From Dehalogenimonas etheniformans (GTDB taxonomy: Bacteria > Chloroflexota > Dehalococcoidia > Dehalococcoidales > Dehalococcoidaceae): a stretch of DNA of 64,000 nt. The notes under the pieces were generated by a model, which worked only from the letters and a program-made list of their open reading frames with translations, did not search any database and was not told the origin of the DNA. The stretch is from contig NZ_CP058566.2 in the NCBI RefSeq assembly GCF_014672715.2, positions 992,001 to 1,056,000 of the forward strand, given 5' to 3'. Both the position numbers and the translations under genes were made by a program. Positions 25,733 to 33,234 of the stretch are shown piece after piece (the first letter of the stretch is position 1; the number at the start of each line of letters is the position of its first letter).

Positions 25733-26422
25733 TTATTTGAATGATTCGTCTTTGGGGACAACCACCACCTTGCGTTCATCCCCGACACCCACACTTTGGG
25801 TGGCTACATCCGGGTCATTGGCAAGTACAAGGTGGACGATGCGCCGTTCGAAAGCCGGCATCGGATCAAGGGCGAAAGGCATATGGCGGCGCCTGACCTG
25901 TTCCGCGGTACGCCGGGCCAAAACCTCTAGTGCTTTGAAGCGGCGCTGCCGGTAACCATTCACATCAACGACGATCGGCAGGAAATCACCGACTTTCTGG
26001 GCAACCAGTATGCGCACCAGGTACTGGAAATTGGCTAACGTCTGCCCATGACGTCCGATTAAAAGTCCCAGGTCATCACCGAGAACGTCGAATACCATTC
26101 CGGATTCGTTGCCGCTGTCTTCGGTCACCATGGCGTCAGGAAGATATTCAACCCCGGCATCCAGGTCCATGCGATCAACAAGGTCCTGGATAACCTGTGT
26201 GGTAACTTCTACGGCATCAGCCGCCCTGGTCCCTATGCCAGTAAAAGGTTGTTCTTCAACGCGGGCGATTACCTTGGCTTCACCCGTTCCCATGCCGAAC
26301 AGTCCCTGGCTACCTTCGCTTACGACGTCGATCTCCGCCTCGTCCCGGCTGACCTTTAGTTTGGCCAGGGCGCGGTTGATTGCTTCCTCCACCGTCCGCC
26401 CGGTTGCTTCTACTTCCTTCAT
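25733..26422 (-). CDS. jag: Jag/KhpB RNA-binding protein
   Basis: This 229-residue RNA-binding protein is usually encoded after yidC. The N-terminal Jag_N domain begins MKEVEATGRTVEEAINRALAKL. The KH domain includes LLIGRHGQTLANFQYLVRIL (GxxG is GRHG), and the R3H domain includes RRHMPFALDPMPAFERRIVHLVLAND. In Firmicutes KhpB partners KhpA and tunes cell-wall synthesis and small RNA use; that role here is inferred. The conserved N-terminus fixes the start at 26422, so the gene overlaps the end of yidC by 113 bp. Confidence 0.94.
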   Translation of the reverse strand: MKEVEATGRTVEEAINRALAKLKVSRDEAEIDVVSEGSQGLFGMGTGEAKVIARVEEQPFTGIGTRAADAVEVTTQVIQDLVDRMDLDAGVEYLPDAMVTEDSGNESGMVFDVLGDDLGLLIGRHGQTLANFQYLVRILVAQKVGDFLPIVVDVNGYRQRRFKALEVLARRTAEQVRRRHMPFALDPMPAFERRIVHLVLANDPDVATQSVGVGDERKVVVVPKDESFK

Positions 26423-27263
26423 TGACTATCTCCTCAGCCTGCTCAACAACAACCTTGGGGGCGGGTTGGGCGGGCGATTTTTCAGCTTTGGTCACCCTTG
26501 ATTGATACGATGGTTTCTGGCCGAACCTAGCCACGATACCTTGGAGCCACGGCTTAAGTTCACCCGGGCCGGTGGCGACAAATTGCACCACAATCCTGAG
26601 TATGCTTGACGCCAACCAGTACAACGCTAGGCCGGCGGGGAAGGTGATTGAGATAAAAACAAACATCGCGGGCATCATGAAGAGCATCAACTGGCTCTGA
26701 GCGGCCGCCTTAGGGTCTGTCGCTGGCGGTGTCGTCATCTTCTGTTGAATGAACATGGCGGCCCCGACAAGCAGTGCGAGAAGGTAATCTGGATTGGCTA
26801 GGTCAATCCAGAGGAATTTACTGCTCAGCGGCAGGACATTATAAACGACCTGCCAGTTATAAAGATGGCCTGAAAGATTTAGAAAATCTTCCGGAGTGAC
26901 AGCCAATACACGGATAATAGCCTGATACAAAGCCAGCCATATCGGGAACTGGATCAATGTCGGCACAAGGCAGCCTGTGGCGCTGGCCCCGGATTCCCGC
27001 ATCAGCGCCATCTGCTCCTGAGCAAGACGCTGCCGGTCCTTTGCATATTTTTTCTGCAGGGCTTGCAGCTTGGGCTGCAGTACCTGCATCGCCTTGGCGG
27101 CTTTCATCTGCTTGATGGTCAGGGGATACATCAAACCGAAGATTACGGCGGTAAGGACGATAACGGTCAAGCCAAAATTGTGGAACAGGATGCTTGACAG
27201 CCAGACCATGCTGTTGATCAGCGGGTCCAGGATGATTACATTCCAGATATCACCGATACTCAC
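26310..27263 (-). CDS. yidC: Membrane protein insertase YidC/Oxa1
   Basis: This 317-residue inner-membrane insertase is of the short YidC type, without the large periplasmic domain. Five hydrophobic segments are visible. The pore region LAQEQMALMRESGASATGCLVPTLIQFPIWLALYQAI holds the conserved hydrophilic-groove surroundings. The C-terminal ~60 residues are a charged, low-complexity, very basic tail (ending GGDRRRKRR) that may bind ribosomes. That tail is encoded in the 113 bp shared with jag in another frame. Gene order rpmH-rnpA-yidD-yidC-jag is the classical one, except for a lipoprotein gene between yidD and yidC. Confidence 0.94.
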   Translation of the reverse strand: MSIGDIWNVIILDPLINSMVWLSSILFHNFGLTVIVLTAVIFGLMYPLTIKQMKAAKAMQVLQPKLQALQKKYAKDRQRLAQEQMALMRESGASATGCLVPTLIQFPIWLALYQAIIRVLAVTPEDFLNLSGHLYNWQVVYNVLPLSSKFLWIDLANPDYLLALLVGAAMFIQQKMTTPPATDPKAAAQSQLMLFMMPAMFVFISITFPAGLALYWLASSILRIVVQFVATGPGELKPWLQGIVARFGQKPSYQSRVTKAEKSPAQPAPKVVVEQAEEIVNEGSRSNRADGGGSNQPRPGQTKGQPGRGGDRRRKRR

Positions 27264-27275
27264 GCAATTTCCCCT

Positions 27276-28352
27276 TTATTGAACGCGATATTGCCAGAGC
27301 GCAGTCCCGGCGACCGCATTGAGCGCGTAGATTGTCTCGTTGGTTTGACTGTGAAGATACACGATCTCTCCGGCCGAGGTGATCGGGGCGCGGATCGTAG
27401 TTTGGAGATCGCTGATCTGCTTTACCTGGTTGGATGCCGTGGCAATGGCGCTCACCTTGCCTGTTTCGGTGGAAACCACCACCTGATCGCTGGCGAGCGC
27501 TGGTGACGAGGCGATCGAACTGCCAAGATCAACTGAGGCCACTTGAGCGCCGGTAGCGCTGTTCAATACATAAACTTTGCCATCGGTATTCGGGGCATAA
27601 AGGTTGTTTCCAACAATGACCGCGTCTGCCCAGAACCATTTTTGACCTTCGAACCGCCAAACTTCTTGTCCGCTGTTTTTGTCCAGGGCGTAAATGTTGC
27701 GATCCAGCGATCCAACGATCACTGAGTTGCCGTCAATCACCGCTGAAGCGTTGAAAACTCCAGCTGCCTCAAATTTCCAAATCTGATGGCCATCTTCAGC
27801 GGACAGCGCGTAAAATGAATTGTCAAAAGATCCGATATAGACGATTCCGTTATCGACAACGGGCGAGGCCCAGATTTTATCACCGGTGGCGAATTTCCAG
27901 ACTTGCGTCCCGTTTTCCGCATTGACTGCGTAAACGCTGTTATCGGTGCTGCCGAAAAAGAGTTTACCATCGCTGTAAGCCAGGCCGCTGATTATTGCAT
28001 CCGGCGATTTTGATTCCTGGGTTGTCGGCGAGGTCCACTTTAATACCCCGCTGATATTTACCGCAAAGACACGTCCGCCATAGGTCGTGACATAGATGGT
28101 ATCCCCTGACACCAGCGGAGCTCCGTACACGCCTTGTGCGCCCGAGAGACTGAGTTGCCATTGCACCGTGCCGGTATCCCTGTTGAGGGAAAATAACGTG
28201 CCATTATGTGTGCCGAAATAGAGATTGGTGCCTGAAACAGTAACTCCGCTCCAACCTAGCGGGCGGTTACCGGTACCGAAACAACCGGAGGCCGTAGTTG
28301 CCAATGTGGTTATCAAGACCAGTAAAATAAATAAGTTACGCAATTTTCTCAA
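27276..28352 (-). CDS. PQQ-repeat beta-propeller lipoprotein (BamB/WD40-like)
   Basis: This 358-residue exported protein has a signal peptide with lipobox TTASGC (Cys at about residue 24 from the chosen start), so it is probably a lipoprotein on the outer face of the membrane. The remainder is a string of PQQ-type blades with repeats such as GTVQWQLSL, GVLKWTSPT, GTQVWKFATG, GHQIWKFEA, GQEVWRFEG and GTALWQYRV, each near a TYG/GSxDxxxYAL strand. At least six blades are visible. The start is a TTG at 28352 with GGAGAA 6 nt upstream; an ATG at 28442 would overlap yidD by 79 bp. Its place between yidD and yidC suggests a part in membrane-protein biogenesis. Confidence 0.85.
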   Translation of the reverse strand: MRKLRNLFILLVLITTLATTASGCFGTGNRPLGWSGVTVSGTNLYFGTHNGTLFSLNRDTGTVQWQLSLSGAQGVYGAPLVSGDTIYVTTYGGRVFAVNISGVLKWTSPTTQESKSPDAIISGLAYSDGKLFFGSTDNSVYAVNAENGTQVWKFATGDKIWASPVVDNGIVYIGSFDNSFYALSAEDGHQIWKFEAAGVFNASAVIDGNSVIVGSLDRNIYALDKNSGQEVWRFEGQKWFWADAVIVGNNLYAPNTDGKVYVLNSATGAQVASVDLGSSIASSPALASDQVVVSTETGKVSAIATASNQVKQISDLQTTIRAPITSAGEIVYLHSQTNETIYALNAVAGTALWQYRVQ

Positions 28353-28363
28353 AGCGTTCTCCT

Positions 28364-28582
28364 TTAAAGATGATCGGGGACGGGATCGTAGCCGCCTTTG
28401 TTTAGAGGGTGGCAACGGGCCAGTCTCTTGATCCCCAACCATACCCCCCTGATAATACCGAACCTTTCGATGGCTTCAAAAGTGTACTGCGAGCACGTCG
28501 GTCGAAACCGGCAGGAAGGCGGTATGCTCCGCGAAAGGGTGTTTTGGTATAACCTGATTAGATTAAGAGCCAGTTTCTTCAT
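28364..28582 (-). CDS. yidD: Membrane protein insertion efficiency factor YidD
   Basis: This 72-residue protein of the haemolytic-domain (UPF0161) family assists YidC-mediated insertion at the membrane. It shows the full family pattern: [35 protein letters not shown], then [25 protein letters not shown]. Three conserved cysteines (in SCRFRPTC and RCHP) are present. It overlaps the end of rnpA by 20 bp, as is common, and lies upstream of the beta-propeller lipoprotein gene. Confidence 0.95.
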   Translation of the reverse strand: MKKLALNLIRLYQNTLSRSIPPSCRFRPTCSQYTFEAIERFGIIRGVWLGIKRLARCHPLNKGGYDPVPDHL

Positions 28583-28955
28583 TTTCAGCCACTACCAGCC
28601 CGGCTCGTTTAAGCAAACTTTTTACGCTGCCTTCCAGGGTTGAGTACGGCGCTTGGGCCGCCGAAGAACGGGCGATGAAAACCAGATCTGCCCCAGGTTT
28701 GAGAACTAGCGGACCTAAAATGCCCCTGAGTCGCCGCCTGACCCGGTTCCTCTCAACAGCCCCGCCAACCTTCTTGCTGGTTATCAATCCGATGCGGCTG
28801 GGTTTGCCGGTGCCTTCGGATAATTTAAGTACCAGGTAATTATCAGCCCGGCTGCGCCCGGTGGCAAGCACCCGTTGGAAATCTTCCCTTCGCCGAAGTC
28901 GCCGCTCTCTCTGTATATTGCCTCCGTTCACCGCGTCCGGAGGGCAAGACTGCAT
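28563..28955 (-). CDS. rnpA: Ribonuclease P protein component
   Basis: This 130-residue basic protein binds the RNase P RNA and helps mature tRNA 5' ends. Family features are the [19 protein letters not shown]-terminal helix and the RNR box [17 protein letters not shown] at about residues 64-80. The ATG at 28955 overlaps the rpmH stop (TAATG), which sets the start and couples translation. The C-terminus ([13 protein letters not shown]) overlaps yidD by 20 bp. Confidence 0.94.
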   Translation of the reverse strand: MQSCPPDAVNGGNIQRERRLRRREDFQRVLATGRSRADNYLVLKLSEGTGKPSRIGLITSKKVGGAVERNRVRRRLRGILGPLVLKPGADLVFIARSSAAQAPYSTLEGSVKSLLKRAGLVVAENEETGS

Positions 28956-29095
28956 TAAACTACAATTAACCGTTTGCGGCCTTTAGCCCTGCGTGACTTC
29001 AATACGTCTCGTCCGCCTCGGGTGGACATGCGGGCTAGGAATCCGTGTTCGCGTTTGCGCGGGATTTTCTTAGGTTGATAAGTCCTCTTGGGCAC
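28955..29095 (-). CDS. rpmH: 50S ribosomal protein L34
   Basis: A 46-residue, very basic protein reads from a GTG at 29095: [20 protein letters not shown], then [20 protein letters not shown]. This is an unmistakable L34. GAGGAT lies a few bases upstream of the GTG. It is the first gene of the rpmH-rnpA-yidD-lipoprotein-yidC-jag series, and its stop overlaps the rnpA start. Confidence 0.97.
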   Translation of the reverse strand: MPKRTYQPKKIPRKREHGFLARMSTRGGRDVLKSRRAKGRKRLIVV

Positions 29096-29124
29096 AATAA
29101 ATCCTCACAAGGTAATTCGAAATA

Positions 29125-29562
29125 TTAAGTGGCCGGGGTATTTTCAGCGGTAGGCGCCACAGCAGCGGTCTGCGATTCAGTTTTTATTTCAGTGGCCGCG
29201 GGCTTCGCCTCGACCGGAGCTTCAGGGGCTTTTGGAACGGAGGGGCTCATTGTCCAGAATGTGCCGCCTTTTCGGATGTGCTCTGGAACAAAAGGCAGCA
29301 AAGCAATGATTCGAGCTTGCTTGATGGCTTCCGCGAGCTTCCGTTGATGCCTCGCGCAGGTCCCGCTCCTTCGCCTCGGATCTATCTTAGCCCGCTCGGA
29401 GATGAAACGGGATAATCTAGCCGTATCTTTATAGTCAATGACAATGTTTTTATCGGCACAGAAAGCGCAGACTTTTCGCCGCTGTTGGAAACGGCCTCGC
29501 CCCCCGAACCTCCCCGCGGGCCTTCCCTGCGGTCTGTTGCCTTGATCTCGTGATGTTACCAA
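29125..29562 (-). CDS. rpsR: 30S ribosomal protein S18 with long C-terminal tail
   Basis: This 145-residue protein has a core of about residues 27-100 that is S18: [62 protein letters not shown]. The N-terminus is a Gly/Arg/Gln-rich extension and residues 101-145 form a tail rich in Ala, Pro, Glu and Thr, absent from E. coli S18 (75 residues). Cys pairs CAFC and C in TCARHQ could bind zinc, as in C+ forms of S18. It is the third gene of the rpsF-ssb-rpsR set and lies just before rpmH. Confidence 0.95.
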   Translation of the reverse strand: MVTSRDQGNRPQGRPAGRFGGRGRFQQRRKVCAFCADKNIVIDYKDTARLSRFISERAKIDPRRRSGTCARHQRKLAEAIKQARIIALLPFVPEHIRKGGTFWTMSPSVPKAPEAPVEAKPAATEIKTESQTAAVAPTAENTPAT

Positions 29563-29602
29563 AGTTCGTTTCTCCTGTAATTATGACGTTATGTACTACG
29601 GG

Positions 29603-30007
29603 TTAAAAAGGAATATCATCCGGGGATATTTCACCGGTGGCCTCGGCGCCGGTTGCTATTTCACCGACTGCCGTTTGCCGCTTATCCAGGGGCATCACCC
29701 TGTTGGCAATGACTTCAGTTTTATAATGCTTCTGCCCGTCTTGACCGTCCCACGATCTGGTTTGGAGCCTACCCTCAACGTATACCAGACGGCCTTTAGC
29801 CAGGAACTGATTGCATTGCTCTGCTAACTTCTCCCAGGCTACTACGTTGAACCACTCGGTTTCTTTTTTAGGTTCCGCTCCCTGGGTATTTATCGTCCTG
29901 TTGGTAGCGACACTGAAAGACGTAACCGGATGACCCGCAGGCGTAAAACGCATCTCCGGATCTCCGCCGACATTGCCAATAATCATCACCTTGTTTAAAC
30001 TGGCCAC
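29603..30007 (-). CDS. ssb: Single-stranded DNA-binding protein
   Basis: This 134-residue OB-fold protein protects single-stranded DNA. It begins MASLNKVMIIGNVGGDPEMRF, contains FSVATNR and EWFNVVAWEKLAEQCNQFL, and ends with the acidic tip EISPDDIPF that recruits partner proteins. The linker is short. It lies between rpsF and rpsR, the standard arrangement. Confidence 0.97.
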   Translation of the reverse strand: MASLNKVMIIGNVGGDPEMRFTPAGHPVTSFSVATNRTINTQGAEPKKETEWFNVVAWEKLAEQCNQFLAKGRLVYVEGRLQTRSWDGQDGQKHYKTEVIANRVMPLDKRQTAVGEIATGAEATGEISPDDIPF

Positions 30008-30036
30008 GATACTCTCCTAACGGTGTAACTGAAGAG

Positions 30037-30387
30037 TTAGTCTTCGACTTTGACTATCAAATGGCGTAAGACGTCTTCAGAGATTCGCAAGTCCGCGTTC
30101 AGCTTTTTGGTCACCTGCGATCCGGAGGTGAATTTGATCAGATTATAAATACCTTCTGCCTGATGTTTGATCGGATAGGCTAATTTTCGTTTGCCCCAGG
30201 GTTCAACGGAGGTGATGCTCCCACCGCGTTCGTTCACTGCTTTGGTGACATGTTCAATGCCCGCATCGACCTTTTCTTTGGTCAACTCTGGGCCGAAAAT
30301 GATGACTAGTTCGTAATTGCGGACTGGTTCGACGCGGCTAGAAAGCAACTCGGTTACCGCTTTGGTTTGTTTTTCTTTAACAGCGAT
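30037..30387 (-). CDS. rpsF: 30S ribosomal protein S6, start codon unusual
   Basis: S6 signatures are RNYELVIIFGPELTKEKVDAGIEHV, GKRKLAYPIKHQAEGIYNLIKF and the end ISEDVLRHLIVKV. The start is not obvious. The only upstream ATG (30480) lies upstream of the predicted transcription start (about 30426). No in-frame ATG or GTG follows before the conserved region. An in-frame ATC at 30387 has a strong GGGAGGG site 7 nt upstream, which would make a 116-residue protein. A TTG at 30348 (103 residues) is the first standard start but has no clear ribosome site. It heads the rpsF-ssb-rpsR operon. Confidence 0.9.
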   Translation of the reverse strand: MAVKEKQTKAVTELLSSRVEPVRNYELVIIFGPELTKEKVDAGIEHVTKAVNERGGSITSVEPWGKRKLAYPIKHQAEGIYNLIKFTSGSQVTKKLNADLRISEDVLRHLIVKVED

Positions 30388-30432
30388 GGAAGTACCCTCC
30401 CTAAAAACAATCGTACTTTTTAAGACTTGGGT

Positions 30433-30461
30433 ATTATAGCATATGGAATATCGCCAAACAA
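30433..30461 (-). promoter_or_regulatory. Promoter of the rpsF-ssb-rpsR operon
   Basis: On the minus strand TTGTTT (30461-30456) and TATAAT (30438-30433) are separated by 17 bp. The expected start near 30426 excludes the ATG at 30480 from the transcript. Confidence 0.7.
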
Positions 30462-30473
30462 TACTCAAGACTG

Positions 30474-30503
30474 TTGACACAAATAACCGGATATTGATAC
30501 ACT
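30474..30503 (+). promoter_or_regulatory. Promoter of tRNA-Asp
   Basis: TTGACA at 30474-30479 is followed by 18 bp and TACACT at 30498-30503, with transcription expected near 30510, a few bases before the tRNA. Confidence 0.6.
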
Positions 30504-30515
30504 TTCTCTCCGCGC

Positions 30516-30592
30516 GGCCCCGTGGTGTAGCGGTCTAACATGCCACCCTGTCACGGTGGAGATCGTGGGTTCGAATCCCATCGGGGTCGCCA
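30516..30592 (+). tRNA. tRNA-Asp (GTC)
   Basis: This is a 77-nt cloverleaf: acceptor GGCCCCG/CGGGGTC, D arm, anticodon stem-loop CCACC-CTGTCAC-GGTGG (anticodon GTC), T arm GTGGG-TTCGAAT-CCCAT. The discriminator is G and CCA is encoded. Confidence 0.95.
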
Positions 30593-30681
30593 TTCTTATA
30601 TATCTCCTCTTTAGCCTTCATTATCCGATCCCTTCAGAACTTGAAGATTCAACAGACATCTTTATGTAAATATGCCCTCGT

Positions 30682-30689
30682 GATACAAT
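30682..30689 (+). promoter_or_regulatory. Extended -10 promoter of mutS2, probably leaderless
   Basis: TGA-TACAAT (TG at 30681-30682, hexamer 30684-30689) ends 8 nt before the GTG at 30698. The start point would fall at or within a base or two of the start codon. There is no ribosome site. Confidence 0.5.
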
Positions 30690-30697
30690 ATTGAATC

Positions 30698-33049
30698 GTG
30701 TTTGAAAAAGACCTATCTCTGCTTGAGTTTCCTAAGATACGGGATATCATCGCCGGATATTGCGCGTTTTCTCGGTCACATGCTTTGACTCTTGCGTTGG
30801 AACCTTCAACAGCCATCGATCAGATCAAAGCCAGGCTTGAAGAATCCGCTGAAGCTCGACGAATTCTTGAACTTGAACCCGGCTTCTCGGTCAATGGTCT
30901 GGTTGATGTTTCCAAACAGTCCCGCTTAGCCGCCATAGGCCGGACTCTTGAACCCAAGACTCTCGCTGAAATCAGCCGATCACTTGGGGTACTGCGGCGT
31001 CTGAAATCAAAAATGTCGGAAGCGGCATATGATGTCCCACGATTGTATGCCATATCTAGCGAAATTGGTGTCTATGGTCACTTGGAGAAATCTATCGATA
31101 AAGCAATCTCTCCCGAGGGTGATCTGCTGCCGGATGCCTCAGCCAAGTTGGCCATCATTAGAGAACGTCTCAGGGCCAAACGGTCTGAGGTTGTCGAGAA
31201 GCTTCAAAATTATATCCATTCCGACGCCACCCGTCGTTATATCCAGGAGCCCATCGTAACCGAGCGCGAAGGCAGGTTTGCCATCGCCGTTAAAGCCGAG
31301 TACAAAGGCGAGATCAGGGGCATCGTACACGATGTGTCCAATTCGGGGGCGACGGTTTTTGTTGAACCGTTCGCCACATTAGATTTGGGCAACGAGTTCA
31401 AAGAACTGGAAATAGATGAGATCCGGGAAATCGAACGAATACTCTCTGAACTCTCGAAGCTGGTTGGATCCGTCGCGAGTTCGATCGAATCCAGTCTGGA
31501 AGCTGCCGCTAGAATAGATTTCGCCCTTGCCAAGGGCCATTACTCGATTCGTCACAAGGCGCACGAAGCAGCCATTTACGAACCAACCGCGTCGGATCCG
31601 GCAGTAATCAAGTTGGACGAGGCCCGCCACCCGCTGCTTGGCTCTGCAGCCGTGCCTTTATCCATCGAACTGGGCCGGGATTTCTCAGTCCTGGTAATCA
31701 CCGGCCCTAATACCGGCGGCAAAACGGTGGCGTTGAAAACGATTGGTTTACTTTGCTTGATGACCCAGGCCGGGTTACCCATACCTGCATCTGAAAAAAG
31801 CAGATTACCGCTCTTTCAGGGAGTCTTCGCCGATATCGGCGACGAACAAAGCGTCCAGGCTGCCCTTTCAACCTTTTCCGGCCATATGAGTAATATCGCT
31901 CGGATCCTGATCAATGTACAGCGAGCAAGCCTGGTGGTTCTCGACGAGCTAGGCGCAAGTACCGACCCGCAGGAAGGCTCGGCGTTGGCCCGGGCAATAC
32001 TCATGCACTTAAAAGCTAAAAATGTTTTGACGGTTGCGACGTCGCACTACACGGATCTGAAAGTGTTTGCCCATGTGACGCCAGGCCTTCAGAATGCTTC
32101 TTTCGATTTCGACCCCGAGACGCTGACTCCCACTTATCATTTGACGCTGGGTATGCCCGGCGGTTCCAATGCCATCGCCACCGCGGCCAGGTTTGGAGTG
32201 CCCCCTGACGTCATCGATAATGCAAGGGGACTACTTGCCGAAGGCGCTCGGCAGCTTGAGGAACTCCTGACGGAACTACAGGCTGAAAAGAAGCGGCTTG
32301 AAGACCTGGATAAAATACTATCGCGGCAGAAAGAATCTTTGCAGTCGCAAAACAAAGCACTTTTGGGTGAGCTGAAAAACCTCAGGGAACAAAGGCAGGC
32401 GATCCTACAACAAGCGCGTGATTCAATCGTTGAAGAAGTTGCCGCGCTTCAGAAAGATTTGAAACTCGCCCGTTCCGCCCTTGACCGCGAAAAATCGCAG
32501 GCCGCCATCACCAATGCCAGGGAGGTTTCTGATCTGGTACGCAGCCATTTGAAAAAAGGCATCTGGCAAAGTCAGACACCTATGGTCTCAAAAGAGGATG
32601 AACCGATTTCGGTTGGGGACCGGGTATGGCTCAAGGAAGCTGAGATCGAGGCGGTAGTGACCGGGATCAACGCAAAGACCGGGCAGTTTGAGGTTTCTTC
32701 CGGACCTCTACGCTTCATCCTGGGACGCGAAGGTCTGTCAAAAACCGCGGCTACCACTAAGGCTGCAGCCGCTCCGAAAGTAAGTGTCCGTTTTATGGGT
32801 AGAAACATCGGGTTGGAGCTTGATCTCCGGGGTAAACGCGCGGATGACATTGAACCACTCCTTGACGAATACCTGAATGGCGCCGCTACCGCTAATTTGC
32901 CGGAAGTGCGTATAATCCATGGTTTCGGTACAGGAGCCGTGCGTTCTATCGTACGCGAATTGTCTTCCAGGCATCCTCTTGTTGCATCTTTCCATTCTGC
33001 CCCGAGGGATCAAGGCGGTGATGGCGCTACTATATTGCGCCTTAAATAG
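30698..33049 (+). CDS. mutS2: Endonuclease MutS2 / ribosome-rescue ATPase
   Basis: This 783-residue protein is the MutS2 form, which lacks the mismatch-reading domain. The ATPase core shows ITGPNTGGKTVALKTIGL (Walker A), VVLDELGAS (Walker B), and TSHYTDLK. A coiled-coil linker runs through about residues 515-610 (many E/K/Q/L), and the C-terminal Smr nuclease domain has LDLRGKRADDIEP and HGFGTGAVR. In Bacillus and Helicobacter MutS2 acts in anti-recombination or splits collided ribosomes; which applies here is unknown. It starts with GTG, eight bases after a -10 box. It is transcribed alone after tRNA-Asp. Confidence 0.95.
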   Translation: MFEKDLSLLEFPKIRDIIAGYCAFSRSHALTLALEPSTAIDQIKARLEESAEARRILELEPGFSVNGLVDVSKQSRLAAIGRTLEPKTLAEISRSLGVLRRLKSKMSEAAYDVPRLYAISSEIGVYGHLEKSIDKAISPEGDLLPDASAKLAIIRERLRAKRSEVVEKLQNYIHSDATRRYIQEPIVTEREGRFAIAVKAEYKGEIRGIVHDVSNSGATVFVEPFATLDLGNEFKELEIDEIREIERILSELSKLVGSVASSIESSLEAAARIDFALAKGHYSIRHKAHEAAIYEPTASDPAVIKLDEARHPLLGSAAVPLSIELGRDFSVLVITGPNTGGKTVALKTIGLLCLMTQAGLPIPASEKSRLPLFQGVFADIGDEQSVQAALSTFSGHMSNIARILINVQRASLVVLDELGASTDPQEGSALARAILMHLKAKNVLTVATSHYTDLKVFAHVTPGLQNASFDFDPETLTPTYHLTLGMPGGSNAIATAARFGVPPDVIDNARGLLAEGARQLEELLTELQAEKKRLEDLDKILSRQKESLQSQNKALLGELKNLREQRQAILQQARDSIVEEVAALQKDLKLARSALDREKSQAAITNAREVSDLVRSHLKKGIWQSQTPMVSKEDEPISVGDRVWLKEAEIEAVVTGINAKTGQFEVSSGPLRFILGREGLSKTAATTKAAAAPKVSVRFMGRNIGLELDLRGKRADDIEPLLDEYLNGAATANLPEVRIIHGFGTGAVRSIVRELSSRHPLVASFHSAPRDQGGDGATILRLK

Positions 33050-33067
33050 TTGACCTCACCTCAAACA

Positions 33068-33096
33068 TTGTTAAATTCTTTGAGAAAAGGTACAAT
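33068..33096 (+). promoter_or_regulatory. Promoter of typA with a long leader
   Basis: TTGTTA at 33068-33073 and TACAAT at 33091-33096 are 17 bp apart. The start near 33103 leaves a 5' UTR of about 130 nt that contains hairpins (GCGGCGGCGCCGC and GACGTCTGA-TTC-AGGCGTC). The 33050-33234 interval holds no other feature. Confidence 0.6.
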
Positions 33097-33234
33097 TTTA
33101 AGTAAATGTTCCCAGTCATTTCATGTTCTTCATCGCTGCGGCGGCGCCGCTTCCGACTGTAGACGTCTGATTCAGGCGTCGATCTTGTTATTACCTCGAT
33201 TATTCAGCCATGTTATTTTCTTAAGGAGATTATT

